Shown in pieces: positions 10,989-18,657 of a stretch of 64,000 nucleotides of DNA. Location of the stretch: NCBI RefSeq assembly GCF_000383975.1, contig NZ_KB913017.1:186001-250000 (forward strand), given 5' to 3'. The stretch is from Natronorubrum tibetense GA33. GTDB taxonomy: Archaea > Halobacteriota > Halobacteria > Halobacteriales > Natrialbaceae. Each line of letters starts with the position of its first letter. Position 1 is the first letter of the stretch. Under the pieces are notes generated by a model. It made no database searches, was not told where the DNA came from, and was given only the letters and a program-made list of their open reading frames with translations. A program made the position numbers and the translations under genes.

Positions 10989-12167
10989 CTACGGCTCGAC
11001 CAGTTCGGCGTTTCGAGCGGCTTCTTCGGCCCGCTCGAGCAGGTCCTCGGGTTCCGCGTTCAGGAGCGGCTCCAGACGAGCGTTCGTCTCGACGCGATCC
11101 GGTGCGACACGATTACAGCCGGCGTTGATCGTCGAGTCGGTGTAGGTGCCGATCTCACGGGCCCTCGCAACGATGTCCTGCTTGTCCAACGTCAGCAGCG
11201 GGCGGTGGATCGGCAGGCGAGCGGCGCGACTCGTCACGCCGAGGTTCCGGACGGTCTGGCTGGACTTCTGTCCCACGGCTTCGCCGGTGACGATCCCGTT
11301 AGCGTTGACGCGCTCCGCCAGTGTCTCGGCGGCCCGGTAGAAAAAGCGACGCAGGGAGAGCATTCGCCCCTGCTCCATCTCGCTGACCAGCAGATCCACC
11401 GTCTCGCCCCCCGGAATCTTGTACACTTGCATGTCGAAATTGGGCGCGTACCGCGAGAGCTTCCGTACGGTTTCCATCGCACGCGCCTCGTGGTCGATAC
11501 CGCCGTAGGCCCCGAGATCGACGTACGCCGGCACGATGGGACAGCCGCGTTTCATCATCTCGTAGGCCGCGACCGGCGAGTCGATGCCGCCGCTGACAAG
11601 CGCGATCACCGGCTCTTGAGCGCCGAGTGGCAATCCGCCAGGACCCGGAACGTGCTCGAGGTAGACGAACGCGAACTCCTCGCGTACCTCGACGCCGAAG
11701 GTGATGTCCGGATCGTCGAGGTCAACTTCGGGGTGGAACTCGTCTTCGACGGCCTTCCAGATGGCCGTCCCGCCCTCGCGGGCGAGGTCCTCGCTGTCGT
11801 AGGGGAGCGTCTTATCGGCCCGTCGGGCGTCGATCGCAAAGGTTCCGCCGGTGTACCGTTCGCGGGCCGTCTCGACGAGTGCCTCGAGGATGCGATCCTT
11901 TTCGGTACTGACGACCAGTGCGGGGCTCGCGGAGACGATTCCGAACGCGTCCGTTGCGGCCGCGGTCGCCTCCGCGACGGACGCTTCAGTGGTGTGAATC
12001 AACGGTCGGTTCCACCGCTGTTCGACGTCGCCGGGGATCGAGCGGTCGGCCAACAGGGCCTCGAGGTTTTCGACGAGGATCTCCTCCATGTACCGCTTGA
12101 CGGTGTTGCTCTTGGTGTTGACGTCACCGTGACGGAGGAGGACGGTGTCGGCTCCCGGCGGGTGCAT
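10989..12167 (-). CDS. thiI: tRNA 4-thiouridine synthase ThiI
   Basis: A 392-residue ThiI. The N-terminal ferredoxin-like and THUMP RNA-binding parts cover residues about 1-165, and the PP-loop ATPase follows with the signature SGGIDSP near residue 192. Expected role: adenylation of U8 in tRNA and sulfur transfer, possibly also thiazole sulfur supply for thiamine. No C-terminal rhodanese domain is present, as in most archaea, so sulfur must come from a separate donor. The tail has a cysteine in NAGCNRVAPD. Start at MHPPGADTVLLRHGDVNTKS fits the family. Confidence 0.93.
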   Translation of the reverse strand: MHPPGADTVLLRHGDVNTKSNTVKRYMEEILVENLEALLADRSIPGDVEQRWNRPLIHTTEASVAEATAAATDAFGIVSASPALVVSTEKDRILEALVETARERYTGGTFAIDARRADKTLPYDSEDLAREGGTAIWKAVEDEFHPEVDLDDPDITFGVEVREEFAFVYLEHVPGPGGLPLGAQEPVIALVSGGIDSPVAAYEMMKRGCPIVPAYVDLGAYGGIDHEARAMETVRKLSRYAPNFDMQVYKIPGGETVDLLVSEMEQGRMLSLRRFFYRAAETLAERVNANGIVTGEAVGQKSSQTVRNLGVTSRAARLPIHRPLLTLDKQDIVARAREIGTYTDSTINAGCNRVAPDRVETNARLEPLLNAEPEDLLERAEEAARNAELVEP

Positions 12168-12273
12168 AGGCGGAATAGACGGGCGGGGCTATAAGGGGAT
12201 TACGAGGGACGGACGAGAGCCGAGTCACGGAGTCGAGTCAGCTGACATCTCGGACGGACGGATGACCCGTGAG

Positions 12274-12759
12274 CTACCGGCGGCCGGTGAGCTTTCGGTA
12301 GGCCAGTTTCGGGAGCTGTCCGACGACTGCCGGAAACTCGAGTCCCAACTGGGCGTTTCCGTCCGCCGTATCCCAGTAGGTCCGGCCGGTGGTCAGCTTT
12401 CCGCCCTCGAGACGGACGGTCGACATCCCTCTGAGGATCAGCTGACGGCCGGTCGGCGGAATGCCCTCGAGCGGCCCGTCATGGGTTCCCGTGAGCGTCC
12501 ACTCCACCAGCACGACGTCGTCGTCGGCGACGACCGACTCGGGCAGGACGTGAAAGTCAGGAAAGGCGGCTTCCGTCGCTCGGAGATACTCGCGGAACTC
12601 GCGGGGCCCGCGAACTGGTTCTGAGAGCATCGGATCCGTGTACGTGAACGCGTCGTCGACGAACTCCGGGACCCTGTCGAACTCGTGGTCCTGCCAGAGT
12701 GCGGTCACGTAGTCGTGGACGATGCGTTCGTTCTGTTGGGGGATAGCGTCTACTTCCAT
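12274..12759 (-). CDS. SnoaL-like ester cyclase family protein
   Basis: A 161-residue protein with a SnoaL/NTF2-like cone fold: VHDYVTALWQDHEFDRVPEFV, then EFREYLRATEAAFPDF and a C-terminal TYWD. I chose the ATG at 12759 (MEVDAIPQQNE...), since the GTG-initiated extension upstream is not family-like. These proteins often bind or isomerise small polyketide-like or aromatic ligands, and many have no assigned function. Monocistronic. Confidence 0.82.
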   Translation of the reverse strand: MEVDAIPQQNERIVHDYVTALWQDHEFDRVPEFVDDAFTYTDPMLSEPVRGPREFREYLRATEAAFPDFHVLPESVVADDDVVLVEWTLTGTHDGPLEGIPPTGRQLILRGMSTVRLEGGKLTTGRTYWDTADGNAQLGLEFPAVVGQLPKLAYRKLTGRR

Positions 12760-12907
12760 AATTTCATTCGGGTACGTTCGGGTTTCTCGCGGGCTCTCGG
12801 CGGCGAACGGCCGCTCGAGGAACGTCACGGGGCGACGAGAACGTACACGTCTACAGGCGCTCTGAAGCGTTAACCCTTCCTTCGGAGAGCCGCATCCGTC
12901 GCGTCGG

Positions 12908-14137
12908 CTAGCTAACCGATTCGCTGATCGTCGGACTCAGGCGTCCGGTGTGGGAGTAAATTCCGACGAGCAAGACGACGCCCGCGAGCATCGGCACGAC
13001 CGCGCTGACGCCGTAGATAATCTCGAAGCCGACGACGTCGACCAGCGGGAGCGAGACGAGCGGGCCGAGCCCGCCCCCGACGTCGCCGAGGACGTTGTTC
13101 GTCCCCATCGCACGACCGACGCGCTCCTCGGGCGTCAGGTCCGCGAGCAACGCTGTCAACGGCCCGCCGACGCCGCCCTGTCCGGCACCGATCAGGAGAC
13201 ACGCGAGGACCAGCACCTCGAAACTCGAGCCGAACGCCAGAATCACGAAGCCGACGCAGGACGTGATCAGAAAGCCGATCATGACGGGGACGCGCGCGCC
13301 GACCGAGTCGCTCAGGTAGCCGCCGCCGAGCGTGAACACCGCGCCGGCCAGCACCGTCAGCCCCATCAGCATCCCCGATGAACCCTGCGCGTCGAGTCCG
13401 AAGATGGAGACGGCACGGACGTCGAGCAACAGGACGAGCGTCGAGAAGAGGACGCCGATGTACGCGAAGTAGAGCCCGAAGTTGACGAGCCCGATCGTCA
13501 GCGCCGGGACGCTCGTATCCACGTCCCAGGGCTTGACCGACGTCTGTTCTTCATCGACGTGGGTCTCGGGAACGATCAGATAGGCGATGATGCTCGCGAA
13601 ACCGGCGAAGGCGGCCGCGAGGACGAACGCTTCGACGTTTCCCCAGACGTCGCTGACGACGCCGCCGAGGACGAGTCCGGCGGGGAAGCCGAAAGTGATG
13701 CCCGCCCGGACGATGCCCATGCTGGTCCCCCTCGAGTCGGCCTCGCTCACGTCGGCGGTGATCGTGTACGCGGTCGCGAAGACGAGCGCACTGCCGATCC
13801 CCCAGAGGATGCGGGCGATCATGAACCAGAACTCGGGCATCGGCGAGAGGATCGCGACGACGTACATGAACGTCGCGACGCCCTCGATCGCCAGTCCCGC
13901 GACGAACGGTTTTCGGGTGCCGATCCGGTCGACGAGGATCCCGGCCGGCGCGTTCGCGACGAGGCGCGTGAACCGATTCGCGCTCAGAATGAGGCCGACC
14001 ATGAACGCCGAGATGCCGAGCACCTCGCCCAGATTCGGCAGGATCGGGAAGATGACGCCGCCGCCGAAGCCGACGAAGAAGGTACTCGCGACGACGGCGA
14101 GGACGATCCGGTTCGAACTGACAGAGGGGGTGCTCAC
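12908..14137 (-). CDS. MFS transporter
   Basis: A 409-residue major facilitator with about 12 transmembrane helices. The conserved loop between helices 2 and 3 reads GILVDRIGTRKP, with a second-half counterpart YLSDSVGARVP. A short charged central loop (VPETHVDEEQTSVKPWD) separates the halves. It resembles multidrug/DHA1-type exporters, but the substrate cannot be inferred and no regulator sits beside it. Inner (cytoplasmic) membrane. Confidence 0.92.
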   Translation of the reverse strand: MSTPSVSSNRIVLAVVASTFFVGFGGGVIFPILPNLGEVLGISAFMVGLILSANRFTRLVANAPAGILVDRIGTRKPFVAGLAIEGVATFMYVVAILSPMPEFWFMIARILWGIGSALVFATAYTITADVSEADSRGTSMGIVRAGITFGFPAGLVLGGVVSDVWGNVEAFVLAAAFAGFASIIAYLIVPETHVDEEQTSVKPWDVDTSVPALTIGLVNFGLYFAYIGVLFSTLVLLLDVRAVSIFGLDAQGSSGMLMGLTVLAGAVFTLGGGYLSDSVGARVPVMIGFLITSCVGFVILAFGSSFEVLVLACLLIGAGQGGVGGPLTALLADLTPEERVGRAMGTNNVLGDVGGGLGPLVSLPLVDVVGFEIIYGVSAVVPMLAGVVLLVGIYSHTGRLSPTISESVS

Positions 14138-14369
14138 TGGCGATCGCTCTCGAGTGCTGTGTCGATCCGTAACTCGCTCGGTTGTGCGAACGGGGCTGTG
14201 GCTAAAGGGCCTATCGAAACCGGTGATCCCTCGGGGCGAAGGCGTCCTCCTCGTTGTGCTCTCTGTGCCCTCGAGACCGAGTGCAGTGTTGGAGATCCAG
14301 CTGCCCGGTCCCAGTCACTCGGAGTCGACTATTCGTTATATACGTTGCCTCGGTGACAGAACGGGTACG

Positions 14370-15053
14370 ATGTTCACACAGCGAGGCGACCGGTTCTGGA
14401 CCTACGAGGAACCCCTCCGGTTTTTCGGCGTCGAACTCGGGCGGATCATGTCCGTAATGAAGCTCTCGAGCGGCGGCCTCTTCGTCCAGTCGCCGGCGGA
14501 ACTGACTCCGGAACTGAAAAGAGCGCTCGACGACCTCGGCGAGGTCCGGTTCGTCGCAGCGACGAGCAAACTCCACGGTCACCTGTACATGGAACAGTAC
14601 AGGGCCGCGTATCCGGACGTCGAACTACTGGCCGCCCCCGGCCTCGCCGCACGTCGGACCGATCTGCAATTCGATCACCTACTGGGCGATACGCCCGATC
14701 CGCGGTGGGGTACTGATATCGATCAGGCGGCGATCGTCGGCCACCGGTGGCTCACCGAAATCGCCTTTTTTCACCGTCCGAGCCGGACGCTCATTCTCGG
14801 CGATGTCGGCTTCCACATCGGCGAACGCAGCCCACTGAAGACCCGTCTCGTGGCCCGCACCCTGCGCATCTACGAGCGGATCAGCCCGCCGATCGAGCTC
14901 CGGCTCACGATCACGAACGAGGCGACGTTCCGGCGTTCGATACGGGACGTTCTCGCGTGGGACTTCGACCGCGTCGTGCCCGGTCACGGCGAGATCGTCG
15001 ATTCCGGGGGAAAACGGGCGGTTCTCGATGGCTACGACTGGCTGCTCGAGTAA
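14370..15053 (+). CDS. DUF4336 protein (metallo-beta-lactamase-like fold)
   Basis: A 227-residue protein starting at ATG 14370 (MFTQRGDRFWTYEEP). The DUF4336 family is thought to have a metallo-beta-lactamase-like fold. Here the visible possible ligand residues are HGHLYMEQY, LGDVGFHIGE and RVVPGHGEIVD. The classical HxHxDH metal motif is missing, so catalytic activity is doubtful. The long open frame upstream of the chosen start is antisense to the MFS gene and is not coding. It is convergent with the MAT gene. Confidence 0.82.
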   Translation: MFTQRGDRFWTYEEPLRFFGVELGRIMSVMKLSSGGLFVQSPAELTPELKRALDDLGEVRFVAATSKLHGHLYMEQYRAAYPDVELLAAPGLAARRTDLQFDHLLGDTPDPRWGTDIDQAAIVGHRWLTEIAFFHRPSRTLILGDVGFHIGERSPLKTRLVARTLRIYERISPPIELRLTITNEATFRRSIRDVLAWDFDRVVPGHGEIVDSGGKRAVLDGYDWLLE

Positions 15054-15086
15054 CGGTCGGAAAAACGCGACTCTCGGGACCGACGC

Positions 15087-16292
15087 TTAGAACGTCGTCA
15101 GTTCGCCGTCGATCACGCGACGCGTGATTCCGGTGACATCGGCGAGTTCGGCGTCGACGATCGCGTTGACCTCGTCCTCGACGTCGCCGAGCGCGACGCC
15201 CTCTTCGGTGACGACGTGGACGTCGGCGACGTGTGGCTGGTCGATCGGACGGCCGATCTGGGAGAGCAATCGGACGCGCAGGTCGCGGATGCCGTCGACC
15301 TCGCCGACGACCTCCTCGGCGATTTCGGTCGAGAGCAGGTTGTAGATCTTCCCGATGTGATTGACCGGGTTCTTCCCACTCGTGGCTTCCATCGACATCG
15401 AGCGGTTGGGTGTGATGAGTCCGTTCGCGCGGTTGCCGCGGCCGACGGAGCCGTCGTCGCCCTGCTCGGCGGAGGTGCCCGTCACCGTGAGATAAATCGA
15501 GCCTTCGTCGTAGTCGTCGGCCGTGTTGACGTGGACGTCGACCGCGCGGTCGGTGTGTTCGTTCGCGACCCCCTCGACGAACTCGCGGACGGACTCGACG
15601 GCGTCGATATAGGCGTCCAGATCTGCGATGTGCTCGTCGACCATCGCCGCGGCGACGGTGACGTCGATCTCGTCGCCCTCGCGTTTGCCCATGATTTTGA
15701 CGTCCGAACCGACGTACGGATTCTTCTCGGCGAACTCGCCGTTGAGTCGGTGTTCGGCCTCGAGGACGATCTGTTCGGTTTCGGTCAGGGGCGCGTGGCC
15801 GACGCCGAAACTCGTGTCGTTGGCCATCGGGACGCTCACTTCGTCCTCGCCGAAGACCTCCTGCAGATCGCCGCTTCCCTCGCCGAGTTTAACGTCGACG
15901 ATGATGTCTTCCCCGAAGGTCAGCTGGGGGATCGTCTCCTCCAGGTACTCGCGTGCGGCGCGCAGCGCGATGGGCTCGGCCGGGATGGTCTGGCCTTCGT
16001 AGTGTTTGGTCGCGCGGCCGACGATCAGCAGATAGATGGGATCGACGACTTCACCGCCGCCAAACGCGGGTGCGGCCTCGCCGGCGACGAGCTGTGTCTC
16101 GTCGGTGTTGAAGTGCAACACTTCGCCCACGCGGTCGATGTACTCGCGAGCCAGTGCGCCGGCGACGGCCTCGGCGATGCCGTCACAGATCGAGTCCGGG
16201 TGTCCGATTCCCTTCCGCTCGACGATCTCGACTTCCTGGTCCTCTACTGCCTGACGGTCGATCGGCTCGACCCGAATATTCCGCTCACTCAT
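15087..16292 (-). CDS. mat: archaeal S-adenosylmethionine synthetase
   Basis: A 401-residue methionine adenosyltransferase of the archaeal class (distinct from bacterial MetK), making SAM from ATP and methionine. The N-terminal [14 protein letters not shown] motif carries the ATP/Mg-binding His-Pro-Asp. Other conserved stretches are [24 protein letters not shown] and the glycine/serine-rich [13 protein letters not shown]. Monocistronic and a core gene. A long open frame on the opposite strand is a shadow. Confidence 0.96.
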   Translation of the reverse strand: MSERNIRVEPIDRQAVEDQEVEIVERKGIGHPDSICDGIAEAVAGALAREYIDRVGEVLHFNTDETQLVAGEAAPAFGGGEVVDPIYLLIVGRATKHYEGQTIPAEPIALRAAREYLEETIPQLTFGEDIIVDVKLGEGSGDLQEVFGEDEVSVPMANDTSFGVGHAPLTETEQIVLEAEHRLNGEFAEKNPYVGSDVKIMGKREGDEIDVTVAAAMVDEHIADLDAYIDAVESVREFVEGVANEHTDRAVDVHVNTADDYDEGSIYLTVTGTSAEQGDDGSVGRGNRANGLITPNRSMSMEATSGKNPVNHIGKIYNLLSTEIAEEVVGEVDGIRDLRVRLLSQIGRPIDQPHVADVHVVTEEGVALGDVEDEVNAIVDAELADVTGITRRVIDGELTTF

Positions 16293-16417
16293 TACCGGGA
16301 ATTGGGGGACAGGCGTTCTATAACTTGCGGAAACAAAATCGAAACGAAAATGTTTGGAAGTAATACGGGTTGCCCGTCCGAGCGCCGGATACGTGCATCT
16401 ACCGTGACTCGGCGATG

Positions 16418-16975
16418 TCAGGACTCGAGCAACAGTCCCAAATACGACGTCCGAAGCTGCTCGCCGGGATCCAGTTCGAGTCGCTCGAGGACGTCGTACG
16501 CCCCGTCGCGCGCCGACTCGAGGTCGGCCTCCGTCTCCACCTCGGTCTCGACCTCGACGTACTCGCCGACGCCGTCAACGGAGTCGAGGGTGATCGTGTA
16601 GTCGTACTCGCCGTTTTCGAGGGCGAAGCGCTCGCGTTCCTTGCGGACCGTCGCGGCGGGCTCGAAGCCGAGGTTCGTCAGGACGGCGTTCATCGTCTCG
16701 CCGTCCTCGACTGCCGTTTCGTGTTCCTCGCGGCTCTTGGATTGCTCGTCCAGCAGGGGTCCCTTATACGTGATACGCGTCTCGTCGCTGCCAGCCTCGG
16801 GATTCGACTCCCGACGGATTCGAAGGGCTTCGTCGGTCTCGACGAACGAGCGGTGGGGCGCGTCGTAGTACGTATCCTCCTGGACGATTGCCCGCTCGCG
16901 GGTTCCATCGCGGGCCTCGAGCCGAGTCCTGACCGCCTCGAGGTCCGCCGGAACCTTCACTTCGACTTCGTACAT
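16418..16975 (-). CDS. CYTH-domain protein (CyaB / triphosphatase family)
   Basis: A 185-residue CYTH protein. The N-terminal MYEVEVKV contains the ExExK signature that coordinates metal and triphosphate. Alternating Arg/Lys and Glu residues (RIRRES, ITYKGP, VRKERERF, VEVETEVE) line the expected tunnel barrel. Archaeal members were first named class IV adenylate cyclase, but related enzymes are inorganic or thiamine triphosphatases, so triphosphate hydrolysis is the safer prediction. Head to head with the FKBP gene, 94 bases apart. Confidence 0.88.
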   Translation of the reverse strand: MYEVEVKVPADLEAVRTRLEARDGTRERAIVQEDTYYDAPHRSFVETDEALRIRRESNPEAGSDETRITYKGPLLDEQSKSREEHETAVEDGETMNAVLTNLGFEPAATVRKERERFALENGEYDYTITLDSVDGVGEYVEVETEVETEADLESARDGAYDVLERLELDPGEQLRTSYLGLLLES

Positions 16976-17069
16976 GGACGGAGAGACGAAAAGCGGTCGT
17001 AAGTATCGGTCGCTCTCCGTCTCGCATGAAAACGTGTACCTTAAATGTAGACGGCGGGACGTACAACGT

Positions 17070-18032
17070 ATGACCGAGGAACAGGAGGCCGAGCTCGAGG
17101 AGCAGGCCGATGACGCCGACGCAGAAGGAGACGAGAGCGCCGAGGAAGCCGAGGGGCTTCAACACGGCGACTTCGTCGAGATCGACTACACCGCCTACAC
17201 CGCAGAGGGTGACCAGCTGGTCGACACGACCGACCCCGAAGTCGCCGAGGAGGAGGGTGTCGACGACCAAGGTCAGGAGTTCAAGCCGCGAACGATCGTG
17301 CTGGGTGAGGGCCACATCTTCGAGGGCGTCGAAGACGCACTCACCGGCAGCGAAACCGGTGACACCGGTAGCGTAACGATCCCCGCCGAGGAGGCCTTCG
17401 GCGAGCACGACCCCGACGACGTCCAGACCGTCAGCGCCGAGAAAATCGACGAGGACGACCGCTACCCCGGTGCGAACGTGCAGATCGACGGCCAACAGGG
17501 CTACATCAGCACGATCATCGGCGGTCGCGCCCGCGTCGACTTCAACCACCCGCTGGCCGGCGAGGACGTCGAGTACGAGTTCGAGATTCTCGAGGAAGTC
17601 GACGACCGCGAACAGCAGGCCGCCGGCCTGTTCGAGATGTACCTCGGGATGGAGCCCGAACTCTGGATCCAGACCGATGAAGTCGAAGAGGAAGTTCCCG
17701 TCGAGCCCGACGAGGACGACGAGGACGCCGAGCCCGAGTTCGAGACCGAGACCGTCGAGAAGGAGACGGTCTACCTCGAGGCCACGCCCCAGATGACCAT
17801 GAACCAGCAGTGGATGATGGGCAAACAGCAGATCGGCCAGCAGATCATCGACCAGATCGGTGTCGACCGCGTCATCGTCCAGGAGACCATCGACGGGATG
17901 GGCATGGGCGGAATGGGCGGCATGATGGGCGGTATGGGTGGCATGGGCGGCGGCGACATCGAGGAGGCCCTCGAAGACGCCGACGTCGACGCTGACGAAA
18001 TCGTCGAAGAGCTCGAAGGCGCCGAAGAGTAA
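17070..18032 (+). CDS. long FKBP-type peptidyl-prolyl isomerase (SlyD-like)
   Basis: A 320-residue FKBP starting at ATG 17070. An acidic N-terminal tail (residues 1-28) leads into the FKBP core (DFVEIDYTAYTAEGDQLVDT, then ILGEG-type flap VLGEGHIFEGVEDAL) with an insert-in-flap chaperone domain around AFGEHDPDD to GRARVDFNHPLAG. Residues about 170-320 are an unusual C-terminal extension: an acidic linker, then a Met/Gln stretch, then a run of Gly and Met, then an acidic helix. Expected role: cytosolic folding helper. The Met/Gly-rich segment could bind metal or client proteins (inference). A repeat element begins 26 bases after the stop. Confidence 0.93.
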   Translation: MTEEQEAELEEQADDADAEGDESAEEAEGLQHGDFVEIDYTAYTAEGDQLVDTTDPEVAEEEGVDDQGQEFKPRTIVLGEGHIFEGVEDALTGSETGDTGSVTIPAEEAFGEHDPDDVQTVSAEKIDEDDRYPGANVQIDGQQGYISTIIGGRARVDFNHPLAGEDVEYEFEILEEVDDREQQAAGLFEMYLGMEPELWIQTDEVEEEVPVEPDEDDEDAEPEFETETVEKETVYLEATPQMTMNQQWMMGKQQIGQQIIDQIGVDRVIVQETIDGMGMGGMGGMMGGMGGMGGGDIEEALEDADVDADEIVEELEGAEE

Positions 18033-18057
18033 CGTCGTTCGTCCGGTTCGATTTTCG

Positions 18058-18198
18058 TATAGTAACAACTGGAACTGGTTACACACCGATCGCACTATCC
18101 GCGGTTCTCGCTCACTCCGTACGCTCCGAACCGCTTACGCTCCGAACCGCGCGGCCGTCGTGCGATCGGGTGTGCACTGACTTCCAGTGGCTACTATA
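18058..18198. mobile_element. MITE-like inverted-repeat element, copy 1 (141 bp)
   Basis: The ends are inverted: the left end reads TATAGTAACAACTGGAA and the complement of the right end reads TATAGTAGCCACTGGAA. The similarity continues inward through a CACACC-GATCGCAC block on both sides for about 40 bases. The centre is a palindrome, GCGGTTC to GAACCGC, shared with copy 2. It has no coding capacity. Three more copies lie in the window. Confidence 0.75.
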
Positions 18199-18500
18199 TT
18201 TTCCCGCTCGAGCACCGGCTCCCGATCCGATCGGCACTCCGGGCACAGAGTCGAATCGGTTCGCGCCTTCACTCTCGCTTTCGTTGGACCCTGTCACAAC
18301 CTGAAATCGTTGGTTACTCGATAGCCGATTCTCATGTCGTCCAGTCAGATCGCACAACTCAGCGGCCCTGCTGAAGTAAGCCTCTTTTGTTCACGGAATA
18401 AACAATAAGTTGTTTCGTCGGTACCTGTAAGGTCTAATTACTTCAGTGACGAATACCTTGAGTTAATTATATTATCCTACTCGATCAAGGAACAGTCGCA
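18199..18500. other. non-coding gap with promoter of the small peptide gene
   Basis: About 300 bases without a convincing gene between repeat copy 1 and the 44-residue peptide gene. The last 140 bases are AT-rich and include ATTATATTAT at 18466-18475, 25 bases before the ATG at 18501 and a plausible TATA box. I see nothing else in it. Confidence 0.5.
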
Positions 18501-18635
18501 ATGTCCGAAAGCAAATCCCAGATCCGAACGTTCTTCGCCGAGCATCCGCGACTGATGGGCGTCCTGTTCGCAGCGTGCGTACTACTTTCACAGGCCGGCA
18601 CCGCCGTTGCCGGGAACGGTGGCGGAACGTACTGA
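18501..18635 (+). CDS. 44-residue membrane peptide, DUF7503-like
   Basis: Translation from ATG 18501 gives 44 residues: an N-terminal charged part (MSESKSQIRTFFAEHPRLM), one hydrophobic helix (GVLFAACVLLSQAGTAV) and a short Gly-rich tail ending AGNGGGTY. It resembles the haloarchaeal DUF7503 small proteins (name from memory). One membrane pass or an uncleaved signal is likely. It ends 22 bases from the 3' end of the convergent CHAT-protease gene and has its own AT-rich promoter. Whether it is a partner, substrate or unrelated neighbour of the protease is unknown. Confidence 0.75.
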   Translation: MSESKSQIRTFFAEHPRLMGVLFAACVLLSQAGTAVAGNGGGTY

Positions 18636-18657
18636 GAGTCGAGACAGCGTTCTTTTG

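Noticed and set aside
10965-12194. Long + strand frame opposite thiI
   Set aside because: A shadow of the ThiI gene. Arg/Val/Asp-rich without any motif.
13559-14356. Glu/Arg/Asp-rich + strand frame opposite the MFS gene
   Set aside because: Low-complexity composition arising from codons opposite hydrophobic helices. No start or domain support.
13587-14369. Upstream extension of the DUF4336 gene by 261 codons
   Set aside because: The extension is antisense to the MFS gene and Arg/Ser/Thr-rich. The family-like start is at 14370.
15216-16601. Long open frame on the + strand opposite the archaeal MAT gene
   Set aside because: High-GC genes lack stops in antisense frames. MAT is unmistakable and this frame has no recognisable domain.
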